Shown here piece by piece: positions 8,666-16,303 of a DNA stretch of 38,178 bases. Numbering within the stretch: position 1 is the stretch's first letter; every line of letters begins with the position of its first letter. Location: the NCBI GenBank assembly GCA_902537575.1, contig CACBBX010000005.1, positions 1-38,178 of the forward strand, written 5' to 3'. A model generated the notes under the pieces. It was not told the origin of the DNA. It saw nothing but the letters and a program-made list of their open reading frames with translations, and ran no database searches. Position numbers and translations under genes: made by a program. Source of the stretch: an uncultured Pelagibacteraceae bacterium (GTDB lineage: Bacteria; Pseudomonadota; Alphaproteobacteria; Pelagibacterales; Pelagibacteraceae).

Positions 8666-9484
8666 TTGAAAACTGTTTTATTAATTGGATCATCTGGATT
8701 TTTAGGGTCTCATCTTAAAAAAAGATTAAAAAATAAATATAAATTGATATGTGTAAACAGAAAAAAACAATTTGATATTGGAGATTTTAATCAAGTTAAA
8801 ATTTTATTAAATAGAAAGATAGATTTTATAATTAATTTATCTGGACAAGCCTCAACTAAAAAAAATATGTTTAATACCATAGTGAGAGGTAATGAAAATA
8901 TTACCAATGTAATAAAAAATAAAAAAATTAAACCAATGGTTTACTTTATTTCAACAACACTTGTGTATGGATTTTCTAATAAATTATTAAATGAACAATC
9001 TAAATTAGCTCCATCATTAAACTATTCTAAATTTAAAAAAATATCGGAGCTTCATTATTTAAAATCTAATTTAAATTTTAAGATACTTAGAGTGGCGAAT
9101 GTCTATAGCTCAAAAAAAAATGGAATTATTAAAAATTTAATTAATTGTTTTCTTTATAAAAAAAAATTAAATGTTACAAATATAAAATCATATAGAAATT
9201 ATATTCATGTTGATGATTTCACAAATATAGTAGACAAAATGTTAAGAAAAAAATTACATCACAATATTTATAATATAGGGTATGAAAATTTTAGTATACA
9301 TGAATTAATTAAAATAATTGAAACTAAATTTAAAAATAAACTTATCTATAATAATAATAACTGTAAACTTTCAGAAATCTCTTCTCATAAAATAAGTAAT
9401 CCTAGGTTATTGTCTGAAATAAATTATAACCCTCAAATAAAAATGAAAAAATTCTTAATAAAAGAAATTAAAAATGAAACTTGA
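8666..9484 (+). CDS. NAD-dependent sugar epimerase/dehydratase (extended SDR)
   Basis: A 272-residue extended short-chain dehydrogenase. The Rossmann motif GSSGFLG is at 8-14. A Ser/Thr region STTLVYG precedes the catalytic YSKFK (Y-x-x-x-K), and the C-terminal half carries YRNYIHVDDF, a typical epimerase block. The start is TTG at 8666, one base after the preceding stop; no ATG lies before the Rossmann motif. It overlaps the following gene by 11 bases. It acts on a nucleotide sugar in the cytoplasm; whether it epimerises, reduces or dehydrates is not visible. Confidence 0.8.
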   Translation: MKTVLLIGSSGFLGSHLKKRLKNKYKLICVNRKKQFDIGDFNQVKILLNRKIDFIINLSGQASTKKNMFNTIVRGNENITNVIKNKKIKPMVYFISTTLVYGFSNKLLNEQSKLAPSLNYSKFKKISELHYLKSNLNFKILRVANVYSSKKNGIIKNLINCFLYKKKLNVTNIKSYRNYIHVDDFTNIVDKMLRKKLHHNIYNIGYENFSIHELIKIIETKFKNKLIYNNNNCKLSEISSHKISNPRLLSEINYNPQIKMKKFLIKEIKNET

Positions 9485-10517
9485 TTTTTTAAAAAATAAA
9501 AAAGTTCTAGTTACTGGAGGAACAGGTTCTATTGGATCTTTACTTGTTTTAACTCTTATTAAATCTAAGTGTAAAGTGATACGCGTAATGAGCAATGATG
9601 AAAATGGCCTCTATGAACTTTCTAGAGAAATCAACGACAAATTTACTATTAATTATAATTTATTTTCTAGTCAGATGAAAAAACAAAAAGTTAGATTTTT
9701 CCTAGGTGATGTAAGAGACATCAAAAGATGTCATGAGGTTACAAGAGATGTTGATATTGTTGTGCACGCAGCTGCTATAAAACATGTTAATATTTCTGAA
9801 TACAATCCATCTGAAGCAATGCAAACAAATTTACAAGGAACCAAGAATATGGTTGCAGCTTCAATATACAATAATGTTTCAAAATTTTTATTTATAAGCA
9901 CAGATAAAGTAGTTGCATCAACTAATATTATGGGAAAATCTAAATTATTAGCTGAAAAATTTATCATTAATTCTAAAAAAATAATAAAAAATAAAAAAAT
10001 AAAAATATCTGCAATAAGATTTGGTAATGTGATTGGTTCAAGGGGGTCAGTTATACCTAATTTTATATCTTTGCTACAAAATAAAAAAAATATAAACGTA
10101 ACAAGTAAAAAAATGGCAAGATTTGTAATGACACCGGAAGAGTCAATTGATTCAATACTAAAAGCTTTAGGACAAATGAATGGTTTTGAAATATTTATTA
10201 AAAGAAGTATGAAGTGTTTTAAAATTATTGATTTAGCTAGAGCTTTGCTTACCTTTTTTAAGAAAAAAGGTAATAAAACAAGTAAGATTATTATATCTCA
10301 GAAAAATATAGGTGAAAAATTTGAAGAAGAGTTATTTTTAGTCAATGAAATACCAAAAATACATATAGATAACGACATGTTTGTAATTAATAAAAAATTC
10401 AGTATTAGACGAAATAAAAATGTTGAAAATATAAGTAAATATAGAGTGAGTAATTTTAATTTTATGAACCAGCAACAAATAATAAAACTGCTAAAGAATT
10501 TGAAGTTATTAAGTTAA
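9474..10517 (+). CDS. CapD/PseB-like nucleotide-sugar 4,6-dehydratase
   Basis: A 347-residue polysaccharide-biosynthesis SDR. The NAD motif TGGTGSIG is at 14-21, HAAAIKHVNISEYNP is the family's substrate block, and STDK is followed by MGKSK, where Met replaces the catalytic Tyr as in CapD/FlaA1-type dehydratases. These convert UDP-GlcNAc to a 4-keto-6-deoxy sugar, the usual substrate of the DegT aminotransferase encoded upstream. It lacks the long N-terminal membrane domain of full FlaA1/WbpM proteins, so it is the soluble short form. Last gene of the operon; a hairpin-like palindrome and a tRNA-like remnant follow it. Confidence 0.85.
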   Translation: MKLDFLKNKKVLVTGGTGSIGSLLVLTLIKSKCKVIRVMSNDENGLYELSREINDKFTINYNLFSSQMKKQKVRFFLGDVRDIKRCHEVTRDVDIVVHAAAIKHVNISEYNPSEAMQTNLQGTKNMVAASIYNNVSKFLFISTDKVVASTNIMGKSKLLAEKFIINSKKIIKNKKIKISAIRFGNVIGSRGSVIPNFISLLQNKKNINVTSKKMARFVMTPEESIDSILKALGQMNGFEIFIKRSMKCFKIIDLARALLTFFKKKGNKTSKIIISQKNIGEKFEEELFLVNEIPKIHIDNDMFVINKKFSIRRNKNVENISKYRVSNFNFMNQQQIIKLLKNLKLLS

Positions 10518-10522
10518 ATCTG

Positions 10523-10541
10523 TTTTAGAAAGTTTCTAAAA
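10523..10541. repeat. 19-base inverted repeat after the sugar operon
   Basis: TTTTAGAAA (10523-10531), one central base, TTTCTAAAA (10533-10541): a perfect 9-base inverted repeat between convergent genes. It could form a weak hairpin that ends transcription from either side. It is almost entirely A/T and lacks a following T run, so a terminator call would be speculative. Confidence 0.35.
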
Positions 10542-10542
10542 T

Positions 10543-10567
10543 GTTGGGTTCGTATCAACTACTGCTA
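10543..10567 (+). other. possible tRNA 3'-end remnant (T-arm plus acceptor-like)
   Basis: GTTGG (10543-10547), GTTCGTA (10548-10554) and TCAAC (10555-10559) can fold as a 5-bp T-arm with a 7-base loop. TACTGCTA follows, resembling the TCCCGCTA acceptor 3' strand of tRNA-Met at 5019-5026. There is no 5' half and no CCA. Similarity to the tRNA-Met end is partial, roughly two thirds of positions by hand alignment. It lies just outside the last island gene, where an attachment-site copy would be expected. It could be chance. Confidence 0.3.
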
Positions 10568-10571
10568 TTCT

Positions 10572-11099
10572 TTAATGCCCAGGAAAATCCATCAAGTTTT
10601 CAACTTTATAACCCTTTTTAACCAAATTATCTGAACCACCAAGGTCAAAAAGATTAATTGCAAAAACAAATGTAGCAACTTTTGCATTAGACATTTCTAC
10701 AAGTTTAGCTGCAGCTTCGGCAGTACCACCTGTTGCTATTAAATCATCTATAATCAAAACTGAGTCATCTTTATCAATTGAGTCTTTGTGGGCTTCAATA
10801 GTCGCTGTTCCATACTCTAATTTAAAATCAACAGAATGTGTTTCACCAGGAAGTTTGTTCTTTTTTCTAAACATAATAAAAGGTTTTTTAAGTAGATATG
10901 AAACTGCAGAAGCAAATACAAATCCTCTTGACTCAATTGCAGCAATTTTATCTATCTTATAATTTTTAGCTCTTTTAATTATTTGATTAATGCATTCTTC
11001 AAATGCATCTGTATCCTCTATTAAAGTTGTAATATCTCTAAATAGGATTCCTTTTTTAGGATAATCTTGTATCGATCTTATGTAATTTTTTAAATTCAT
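10572..11099 (-). CDS. apt: adenine phosphoribosyltransferase
   Basis: A 175-residue purine salvage enzyme: adenine + PRPP gives AMP + PPi. The PRPP-binding motif VLIIDDLIATGGTAEAA is at about 114-130, ESRGF at 56-60, and the N-terminus IRSIQDYPKKGILFRDIT is that of Apt. It is divergent from mtnP, 44 bases away. That is a meaningful pairing, because MtnP releases adenine from methylthioadenosine and Apt recaptures it. The start is fixed by the conserved N-terminus. Confidence 0.96.
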   Translation of the reverse strand: MNLKNYIRSIQDYPKKGILFRDITTLIEDTDAFEECINQIIKRAKNYKIDKIAAIESRGFVFASAVSYLLKKPFIMFRKKNKLPGETHSVDFKLEYGTATIEAHKDSIDKDDSVLIIDDLIATGGTAEAAAKLVEMSNAKVATFVFAINLFDLGGSDNLVKKGYKVENLMDFPGH

Positions 11100-11117
11100 T
11101 ATAAATAATTAATAATA

Positions 11118-11123
11118 TATAAT
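11118..11123 (+). promoter_or_regulatory. -10 element candidate for mtnP
   Basis: A perfect TATAAT in the 44-base gap between divergent apt and mtnP, 20 bases before the mtnP ATG. Transcription would start about 12-14 bases before the ATG, giving a very short leader. The expected -35 position overlaps the apt start and does not match consensus. Confidence 0.4.
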
Positions 11124-11143
11124 ATTTAAAGAATTTTATTAAT

Positions 11144-12016
11144 ATGGCAAATAATAAATTAGCAATAATTGGTGGAAGTGGTCTTTATGATGTTGAAGAA
11201 TTTAAAGATAGAGAATTATTAGATTTGCATACACCATGGGGAAAACCTTCAGATCAAATATTAAAAACAAATTACAATAATAAAGAAGTTTATTTTTTAC
11301 CAAGACATGGTAGGGGACATTTTATTTCTCCCTCAAAAATTAATTTTAGAGCAAATATAGATGCACTTAAGCAGTTAGGTGTTACAGACATTGTTTCAGT
11401 TTCTGCTGTAGGTTCTTTAAAGGAAGATTTACCGCCAGGAAAATTTGTAATAGTCAATCAATTTATTGACAGAACATATTTAAGAATAAAAACTTTTTTT
11501 GAAGATGAAATTGTAGCCCATGTTTCAATGGCTCATCCAACTTCTAATGGTTTAATGAATGCATGTGAGGATGCTATAAAAAAAACAAATATAGAATATC
11601 AAAGAAATGGAACATATGTTGTAATGGAAGGTCCTCAATTTTCTACATTAGCTGAATCTAACTTATATCGATCTTGGAAAGCGGATGTAATTGGCATGAC
11701 AAATATGCCAGAGGCAAAATTAGCAAGAGAAGCTGAAATTAGATATGCGTCCGTCTCCATGGTTACAGATTTTGATTGTTGGCATCCAGATCATGAAAAT
11801 GTTGATGTACAGCAAGTAATTAAAGTTTTATTAGGTAATGCTGAAAAAGCAAAAGTTATGATTAAAAATTTAATAGATAATTTTGAGGATCATATTGATC
11901 CTAACGATCCAACAAACAATTGTTTAGATGTAGCAATTATAACATCTCCAGAAAAAAGAACTAAAAAAACAATTGAGAAACTTAAAACTATAGCGGGTAG
12001 AGTATTATCTAAATGA
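11144..12016 (+). CDS. mtnP: S-methyl-5'-thioadenosine phosphorylase
   Basis: A 290-residue purine phosphorylase that splits MTA with phosphate into adenine and 5-methylthioribose-1-phosphate. Motifs are IIGGSGLY (8-15), the phosphate-site FLPRHGRGH (51-59), VMEGPQFST, GMTNMPEAKLAREAEI and the adenine-binding TDFDCW. An Asp in this last block marks 6-aminopurine specificity rather than hypoxanthine/guanine. It overlaps mtnA by 4 bases (ATGA), so translation is coupled. The MTA source is the SpeD-SpeE fusion at 15204. Apt next door uses the released adenine. Confidence 0.95.
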   Translation: MANNKLAIIGGSGLYDVEEFKDRELLDLHTPWGKPSDQILKTNYNNKEVYFLPRHGRGHFISPSKINFRANIDALKQLGVTDIVSVSAVGSLKEDLPPGKFVIVNQFIDRTYLRIKTFFEDEIVAHVSMAHPTSNGLMNACEDAIKKTNIEYQRNGTYVVMEGPQFSTLAESNLYRSWKADVIGMTNMPEAKLAREAEIRYASVSMVTDFDCWHPDHENVDVQQVIKVLLGNAEKAKVMIKNLIDNFEDHIDPNDPTNNCLDVAIITSPEKRTKKTIEKLKTIAGRVLSK

Positions 12017-13083
12017 AGATTGAAGGTAAAGAATATCGAACAATATGGTACGATGGAAATGTTGTAAAAATAATTGATCAAACTAAACTTCCTCATCAAT
12101 TCATTATTAAAGAGCTTAAAAAAGTTCAAGATGCAATTAATGCAATTAAAATAATGGAGGTTAGGGGTGCACCATTAATTGGTGGAACAGCAGCTTACGG
12201 TATTGCTCTAGCAGTTAAAGAAAACAAAGATCCTAAATTTATCAAAAAAAATGCTGAAAAATTAATAAAATCAAGGCCTACCGCTATAAATTTAAAATGG
12301 GCTGTTGATCGAATGATGGAAAAATTATCAGGTATCAATAGTGACAAAATTTTAGACATAGCTTTAAACGAAGCTAAAGAAATCTGCGATGAAGATGAAA
12401 AATTTTGTAAAAATATTGGCGTTAATGGGCTCAAAATAATTGAAGAAATTTTTGATAAAAAGAAAGAGACAGTAAATATTTTAACTCATTGTAATGCTGG
12501 ATGGTTAGCAACAATTAATTGGGGTACAGCTACATCACCAATTTATCACGCTCACAAAAAAGGTATCCCAGTTCATGTATGGGTAGATGAAACAAGGCCA
12601 AGAAACCAAGGTGCAAATTTAACTTCATACGAACTAAATGAAGAGGAAATTTCAAATACCATTATTGCTGATAACACTGGTGGAATTTTAATGCAAAGAG
12701 GCGAAGTTGATATGTGTATTGTAGGAACTGATAGAACACTATCAAATGGAGATGTTTGCAATAAAATTGGAACTTATCTAAAAGCATTAGCTGCCCATGA
12801 TAATAACGTTCCATTTTATGTAGCTCTCCCAAGCTCAACAATAGATTGGAATATTAAAGATGCAAAAGAAATTCCTATTGAGGAAAGGAATTCAGAGGAA
12901 TTATCTCATGTTGAGGGCATTGATGAGAACAATCAACTTAAAAAAGTTTTGATATATCCTAAAAAAAGCAAGGCAATAAATTTAGCTTTTGATGTTACAC
13001 CTGCAAAATATGTTACAGGTTTGATTACTGAAAGAGGGATTTCTGAAGCTTCTTCTGAGGGACTAAAAAGGTTATTTAATTAA
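12013..13083 (+). CDS. mtnA: 5-methylthioribose-1-phosphate isomerase
   Basis: A 356-residue isomerase converting 5-methylthioribose-1-phosphate into 5-methylthioribulose-1-phosphate. The catalytic pair sits at the canonical places: C160 in LTHCNAG and D240 in VGTDRT. Supporting motifs are RGAP (51-54), ETRPRNQGANLT and NKIGTYLKALAAH. The related eIF2B-like subunits lack this Cys/Asp pair, so the enzymatic assignment is firm. It is coupled to mtnP and convergent with the aldolase/dehydrogenase, one base apart. The usual next salvage enzymes (MtnB, MtnC/W/X, MtnD) are not in the window. Confidence 0.95.
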   Translation: MKIEGKEYRTIWYDGNVVKIIDQTKLPHQFIIKELKKVQDAINAIKIMEVRGAPLIGGTAAYGIALAVKENKDPKFIKKNAEKLIKSRPTAINLKWAVDRMMEKLSGINSDKILDIALNEAKEICDEDEKFCKNIGVNGLKIIEEIFDKKKETVNILTHCNAGWLATINWGTATSPIYHAHKKGIPVHVWVDETRPRNQGANLTSYELNEEEISNTIIADNTGGILMQRGEVDMCIVGTDRTLSNGDVCNKIGTYLKALAAHDNNVPFYVALPSSTIDWNIKDAKEIPIEERNSEELSHVEGIDENNQLKKVLIYPKKSKAINLAFDVTPAKYVTGLITERGISEASSEGLKRLFN

Positions 13084-13084
13084 A

Positions 13085-15118
13085 TTATCTAAGGGAAGCA
13101 GCTATATTTCCACCATCAACAGTTAATACTGCTCCGGTTGTTTTTTTTGATACAGCTAGATGAAAAAAAGCTCTTGCAACATCCTCTACTTTTACTTCGT
13201 TTAAAAGCAAGTTTCCTCTCATATATTCATCAGTTGAAACTTCTCTGGCCTTAGCTCGAGATTTAATCATTCCATCATTTAAAAGACCACTCCTAATTCT
13301 ATCAGCATTAACTCCATTTGATCTAATGCCAAGTGATCCATAATCAACCGCATATTGCTTACATAAACTTAATAAAGCTGTTTTTGGGAGACCATAAGGA
13401 CCAAAGTTTTTTCCAGGATTAACTGATTGTTTCGAAATATTAAACAATAAGCATCCTTGAATATTTTGTTTTTTCATTATTTTAATAGTTTCTGAAGCAC
13501 AATTTTGATGAGAGAAAAAATTATCTTCAAAGCTTTGTCTTAAAATATCATCATTCACTTCAGCAATTGATCCACCAACTGCTGTTCCAGCATTTGATAT
13601 TAAAATATCGATACCACCATATTGTTCACAAATCTTTTTAAAAGCATTTTTTACACTATTTTTGTTTGTTACATCACAGTGCAAACATAAATCTTTAATT
13701 TTATTTTGCATTTCTTTAACTTTTTTAGAATCGTAATCAAGTAATACAATTTCTGCACCATAACTTTTAAATAGTTTGTAAGTGGCTGAACCAATTGCAC
13801 CAAATCCACCAGTTATTACAACAACATTTCCTTGGAGAATTTTTTTAGTTTTTTTTATTTTAGCTTGTTCTAGCGACCAATATTCAACATCAAACAAATC
13901 CTTTTCAGGTATGAATTTATATTTTGTAGTTTCCTCTACTGATGAAATTACTCTTGCATTAGTTTCTGTCAAATCTCCAGCTATTTTGGAAGCACTAAGA
14001 CTATCACCTACACTAAATAAACCAACGTTTTGTACCAGGATTACCCTAGGTGATGTATCTAACATTGTTTTTTTACCTTTAACTTTTTTTTTGTTTATGT
14101 TGAAATATTTTACATATTTTTTTCTATAATCTTTGAAACTTTTCTCAGCTATTTTTTTGAAATCTTCAATAGTTGAATTTTGTTTTGGTGTAATTACTAA
14201 TGGAAAAGGTTTGACTCTAATAACATGATCAGGAGTGGCAGTTCCAATACCAGAATATCTTTTAACCTCTTCACCATTTATAAAATAATCTAAAGTTTTG
14301 TTTGACTTAAAATTTAGTATAAATTTTTGATCTTTATTTTCAGTCAACAACCCTCTTAAAATTGGTGCAATTTCATGAGGTTTAAACTTAGTGCTATAAT
14401 TTTTGATTTGTTTTATTTTTTTTCTTTTTAATTTTTTTACAGTTTTTTCTGCAATTGAAACATATTTAATCATTAAGTCATAAGATCTTTTAGCATCATT
14501 ATCAAAAGTAAATATTCCATGGTTTAAAAGTATTAAGCAATTAATATTTGGATTTTTCTTATATACTTCATTAATTTTTTGAGCCAAACCAAATCCAGGC
14601 ATTACGTAAGGTACTATACTAACCTTGGGTCCAAAAATTTTTTTACAAAGATCTTTACCATTTGGCCTATTTGTTACATCCATAATTGCATCAGAATGGG
14701 TGTGATCAACAAATTTGAAAGGTAAAAAGGCATGTAAAAAAGTTTCTACAGATGGATTAGGTGACTTAATATCGATTAAGTTTCTTTTTTGATATGCAAC
14801 CATATCTTCATCGCTTAAATATTTTTTATTTTTAAGAGCTAAAAGTGGATTTAATTTTACTGCAGGTAAACCAGCTGGCTCTATTTCAGCCATGTCCCAA
14901 CCACTCCCTTTAACACAGAGTACCTCGTAATTTTTGCCATCAATATCTTTAATTGATGTTTTTACAGAAGTATTTCCACCTCCATGAAGAACAAGCTCAC
15001 TATTTCTACCTAATAATCTGGTTGTATAAACTCTTAAAGCCATGTCTTTTGAATGACCAAGTTTTGTATACTTTTTAATGTATTTTTTTGCTTCTAAATT
15101 TGACCAATTGTTTTTCAC
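13085..15118 (-). CDS. bifunctional class II aldolase / short-chain dehydrogenase
   Basis: A 677-residue fusion. The N-terminal class II (zinc) aldolase domain, about 1-340, has GGGNTSVK (46-53), E125, the zinc ligands H139 and H141 (HTH) and H200 (NHGIF). The C-terminal classical SDR, about 430-677, has TGGFGAIG (436-443), D461 favouring NAD, NAG (509-511), S562, Y575 and K579. The architecture matches RhaD-RhaE-type fusions, in which the aldolase gives DHAP and an aldehyde that the SDR then oxidises. The context differs: mtnP-mtnA adjoin it and the MTA producer is divergent from it. I infer methylthioribulose-1-phosphate as substrate, giving DHAP and methylthioacetaldehyde. A rhamnulose/fuculose phosphate role remains possible, but no sugar kinase or isomerase is present. 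Confidence 0.88.
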   Translation of the reverse strand: MKNNWSNLEAKKYIKKYTKLGHSKDMALRVYTTRLLGRNSELVLHGGGNTSVKTSIKDIDGKNYEVLCVKGSGWDMAEIEPAGLPAVKLNPLLALKNKKYLSDEDMVAYQKRNLIDIKSPNPSVETFLHAFLPFKFVDHTHSDAIMDVTNRPNGKDLCKKIFGPKVSIVPYVMPGFGLAQKINEVYKKNPNINCLILLNHGIFTFDNDAKRSYDLMIKYVSIAEKTVKKLKRKKIKQIKNYSTKFKPHEIAPILRGLLTENKDQKFILNFKSNKTLDYFINGEEVKRYSGIGTATPDHVIRVKPFPLVITPKQNSTIEDFKKIAEKSFKDYRKKYVKYFNINKKKVKGKKTMLDTSPRVILVQNVGLFSVGDSLSASKIAGDLTETNARVISSVEETTKYKFIPEKDLFDVEYWSLEQAKIKKTKKILQGNVVVITGGFGAIGSATYKLFKSYGAEIVLLDYDSKKVKEMQNKIKDLCLHCDVTNKNSVKNAFKKICEQYGGIDILISNAGTAVGGSIAEVNDDILRQSFEDNFFSHQNCASETIKIMKKQNIQGCLLFNISKQSVNPGKNFGPYGLPKTALLSLCKQYAVDYGSLGIRSNGVNADRIRSGLLNDGMIKSRAKAREVSTDEYMRGNLLLNEVKVEDVARAFFHLAVSKKTTGAVLTVDGGNIAASLR

Positions 15119-15137
15119 AGTTACAACCTCAGCGAAG

Positions 15138-15147
15138 TATTATAATA
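15138..15147. promoter_or_regulatory. palindromic -10 element in a divergent promoter region
   Basis: TATTATAATA is a perfect 10-base palindrome in the 85-base gap between the aldolase/SDR gene (minus) and the speD-speE fusion (plus). It reads TATAAT on both strands (15141-15146 plus, 15144-15139 minus), so one site could serve as -10 for both genes. No convincing -35 is seen on the plus strand. On the minus strand TTGCTT lies 19 bases upstream. Confidence 0.35.
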
Positions 15148-15203
15148 GTTTTTTGTTTGAAAGAAGCAAAAAATTTGATTAGTAAGGTTTTATCAAGCAC
15201 ATT

Positions 15204-16244
15204 ATGACGAAAGTTGGTGAACATATTACTCTAGATATAATTGGAACTACTAAAGAGTATGATCCTTCTTTATTTGAAAAAGTAATTCATGATATTGCAA
15301 AAGCTGCAAAAGTAACAATCTTAAATATATCTAAATATAAATTTGAACCTCAAGGTTTTACAATTATTGCTTTGCTGGCTGAAAGCCATATTAGTTTTCA
15401 TACTTTTCCAGAAAAAGGAATTATTAGCTTTGATTTCTTTACTTGTGGAAAAGTAAGTCCCTCTGTCGCGATAGATATTATTAAAAAAGAGTTTGAACAT
15501 ACAAGAATAGTTAAAAAGGAATTCAATAGAGATACCAAGTCTCTTTATCATGATATTTATAGCTCACCTGGTTTACAAAAATCATATGTAGTAAATGATG
15601 TTTTAGAAGACTTTAAATCTAAGGTAGGCCAACACATTGAAATTTTAGATTTAGAGCAATTTGGAAAATCTTTATTTATAGATGGCGAAATACAAGTGGC
15701 TTCAACAGACGAACATTTATATAGCTCAACATTTATAGGCTCTGGGTTAGATTTAAATAAAGACAATGAAAGAGCCGCAATAATCGGTGGTGGAGACGGT
15801 GGAGTTGCAAGAGAATGTATTTCAAAAAATTTTAACTTTATAGATTGGTATGAACTAGATCCTGAAGTAGTTGATGTTTGCAACAAACATCTTGGAGACA
15901 TAGGAAAAAAAGCAACCGAGAAGAATTCTGTAAAATGTGTTTGGGGCGATGCATTTGAAAGTATTAAATCAGTAAGTGATGATACTTATGATCATATTTT
16001 TGTAGATCTTAATGATGATCAATTTTGTATAGATTTAGCTGCAAAAAATATGGATTCGCTTGTAAGAATTTTAAAGCCAAAAGGAGTTATTACTGCACAA
16101 GTTGGTAGTCAGGATAAAAAACCACAGCAGGTTGAAAATTGGTTGAATGTATTTAATCAAAACTTTGGAAATGCAAAATTATCTAGAGTTTATATACCTA
16201 GTTTTGATTGTTCTTGGAATTTTTCATCATCAATAAATCATTAA
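15204..16244 (+). CDS. speDE: S-adenosylmethionine decarboxylase-spermidine synthase fusion
   Basis: A 346-residue fusion. Residues 1-120 form a bacterial class 1b AdoMet decarboxylase proenzyme. Self-cleavage is expected at E60/S61 (AESHISFHTFPE), with H66 and C81 as catalytic residues and pyruvoyl group formation at S61. Residues 130-346 form an aminopropyltransferase with GGGDGG (195-200) and the acceptor-side STDEHLYSS. The usual D-x-x-D-P-x-GPA loop is replaced by VDLNDDQFCID (from about 267), which may alter the amine acceptor. Each reaction releases one MTA, which the neighbouring mtnP-mtnA pair consumes. SpeD-SpeE fusions are known from Pelagibacter and scattered other bacteria, so the fusion itself is not new. 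Confidence 0.93.
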   Translation: MTKVGEHITLDIIGTTKEYDPSLFEKVIHDIAKAAKVTILNISKYKFEPQGFTIIALLAESHISFHTFPEKGIISFDFFTCGKVSPSVAIDIIKKEFEHTRIVKKEFNRDTKSLYHDIYSSPGLQKSYVVNDVLEDFKSKVGQHIEILDLEQFGKSLFIDGEIQVASTDEHLYSSTFIGSGLDLNKDNERAAIIGGGDGGVARECISKNFNFIDWYELDPEVVDVCNKHLGDIGKKATEKNSVKCVWGDAFESIKSVSDDTYDHIFVDLNDDQFCIDLAAKNMDSLVRILKPKGVITAQVGSQDKKPQQVENWLNVFNQNFGNAKLSRVYIPSFDCSWNFSSSINH

Positions 16245-16290
16245 TTTTTCTTTTTTCTTTTTTAAATTTGTGAAATAATTATTTCTAATT

Positions 16291-16298
16291 AAAGGAGA
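16291..16298 (+). promoter_or_regulatory. strong ribosome binding site of the ABC binding protein
   Basis: AAAGGAGA with AAGGAG at 16292-16297, six bases before the ATG at 16304. It is one of the few near-consensus Shine-Dalgarno sequences in the window, matching the high expression expected of a periplasmic binding protein. Confidence 0.8.
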
Positions 16299-16303
16299 AA
16301 ATA

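Noticed and set aside
10523-10541. Palindrome as an intrinsic terminator
   Set aside because: The stem is nearly all A/T and no T run follows on either strand, so terminator function is not supported.
11890-12129. Antisense frame spanning the mtnP/mtnA junction
   Set aside because: Opposite two well-conserved enzymes with intact catalytic residues; no support for coding.
13782-14129. A plus-strand open frame inside the aldolase/SDR gene
   Set aside because: Antisense to the conserved SDR nucleotide-binding region; composition is not protein-like.
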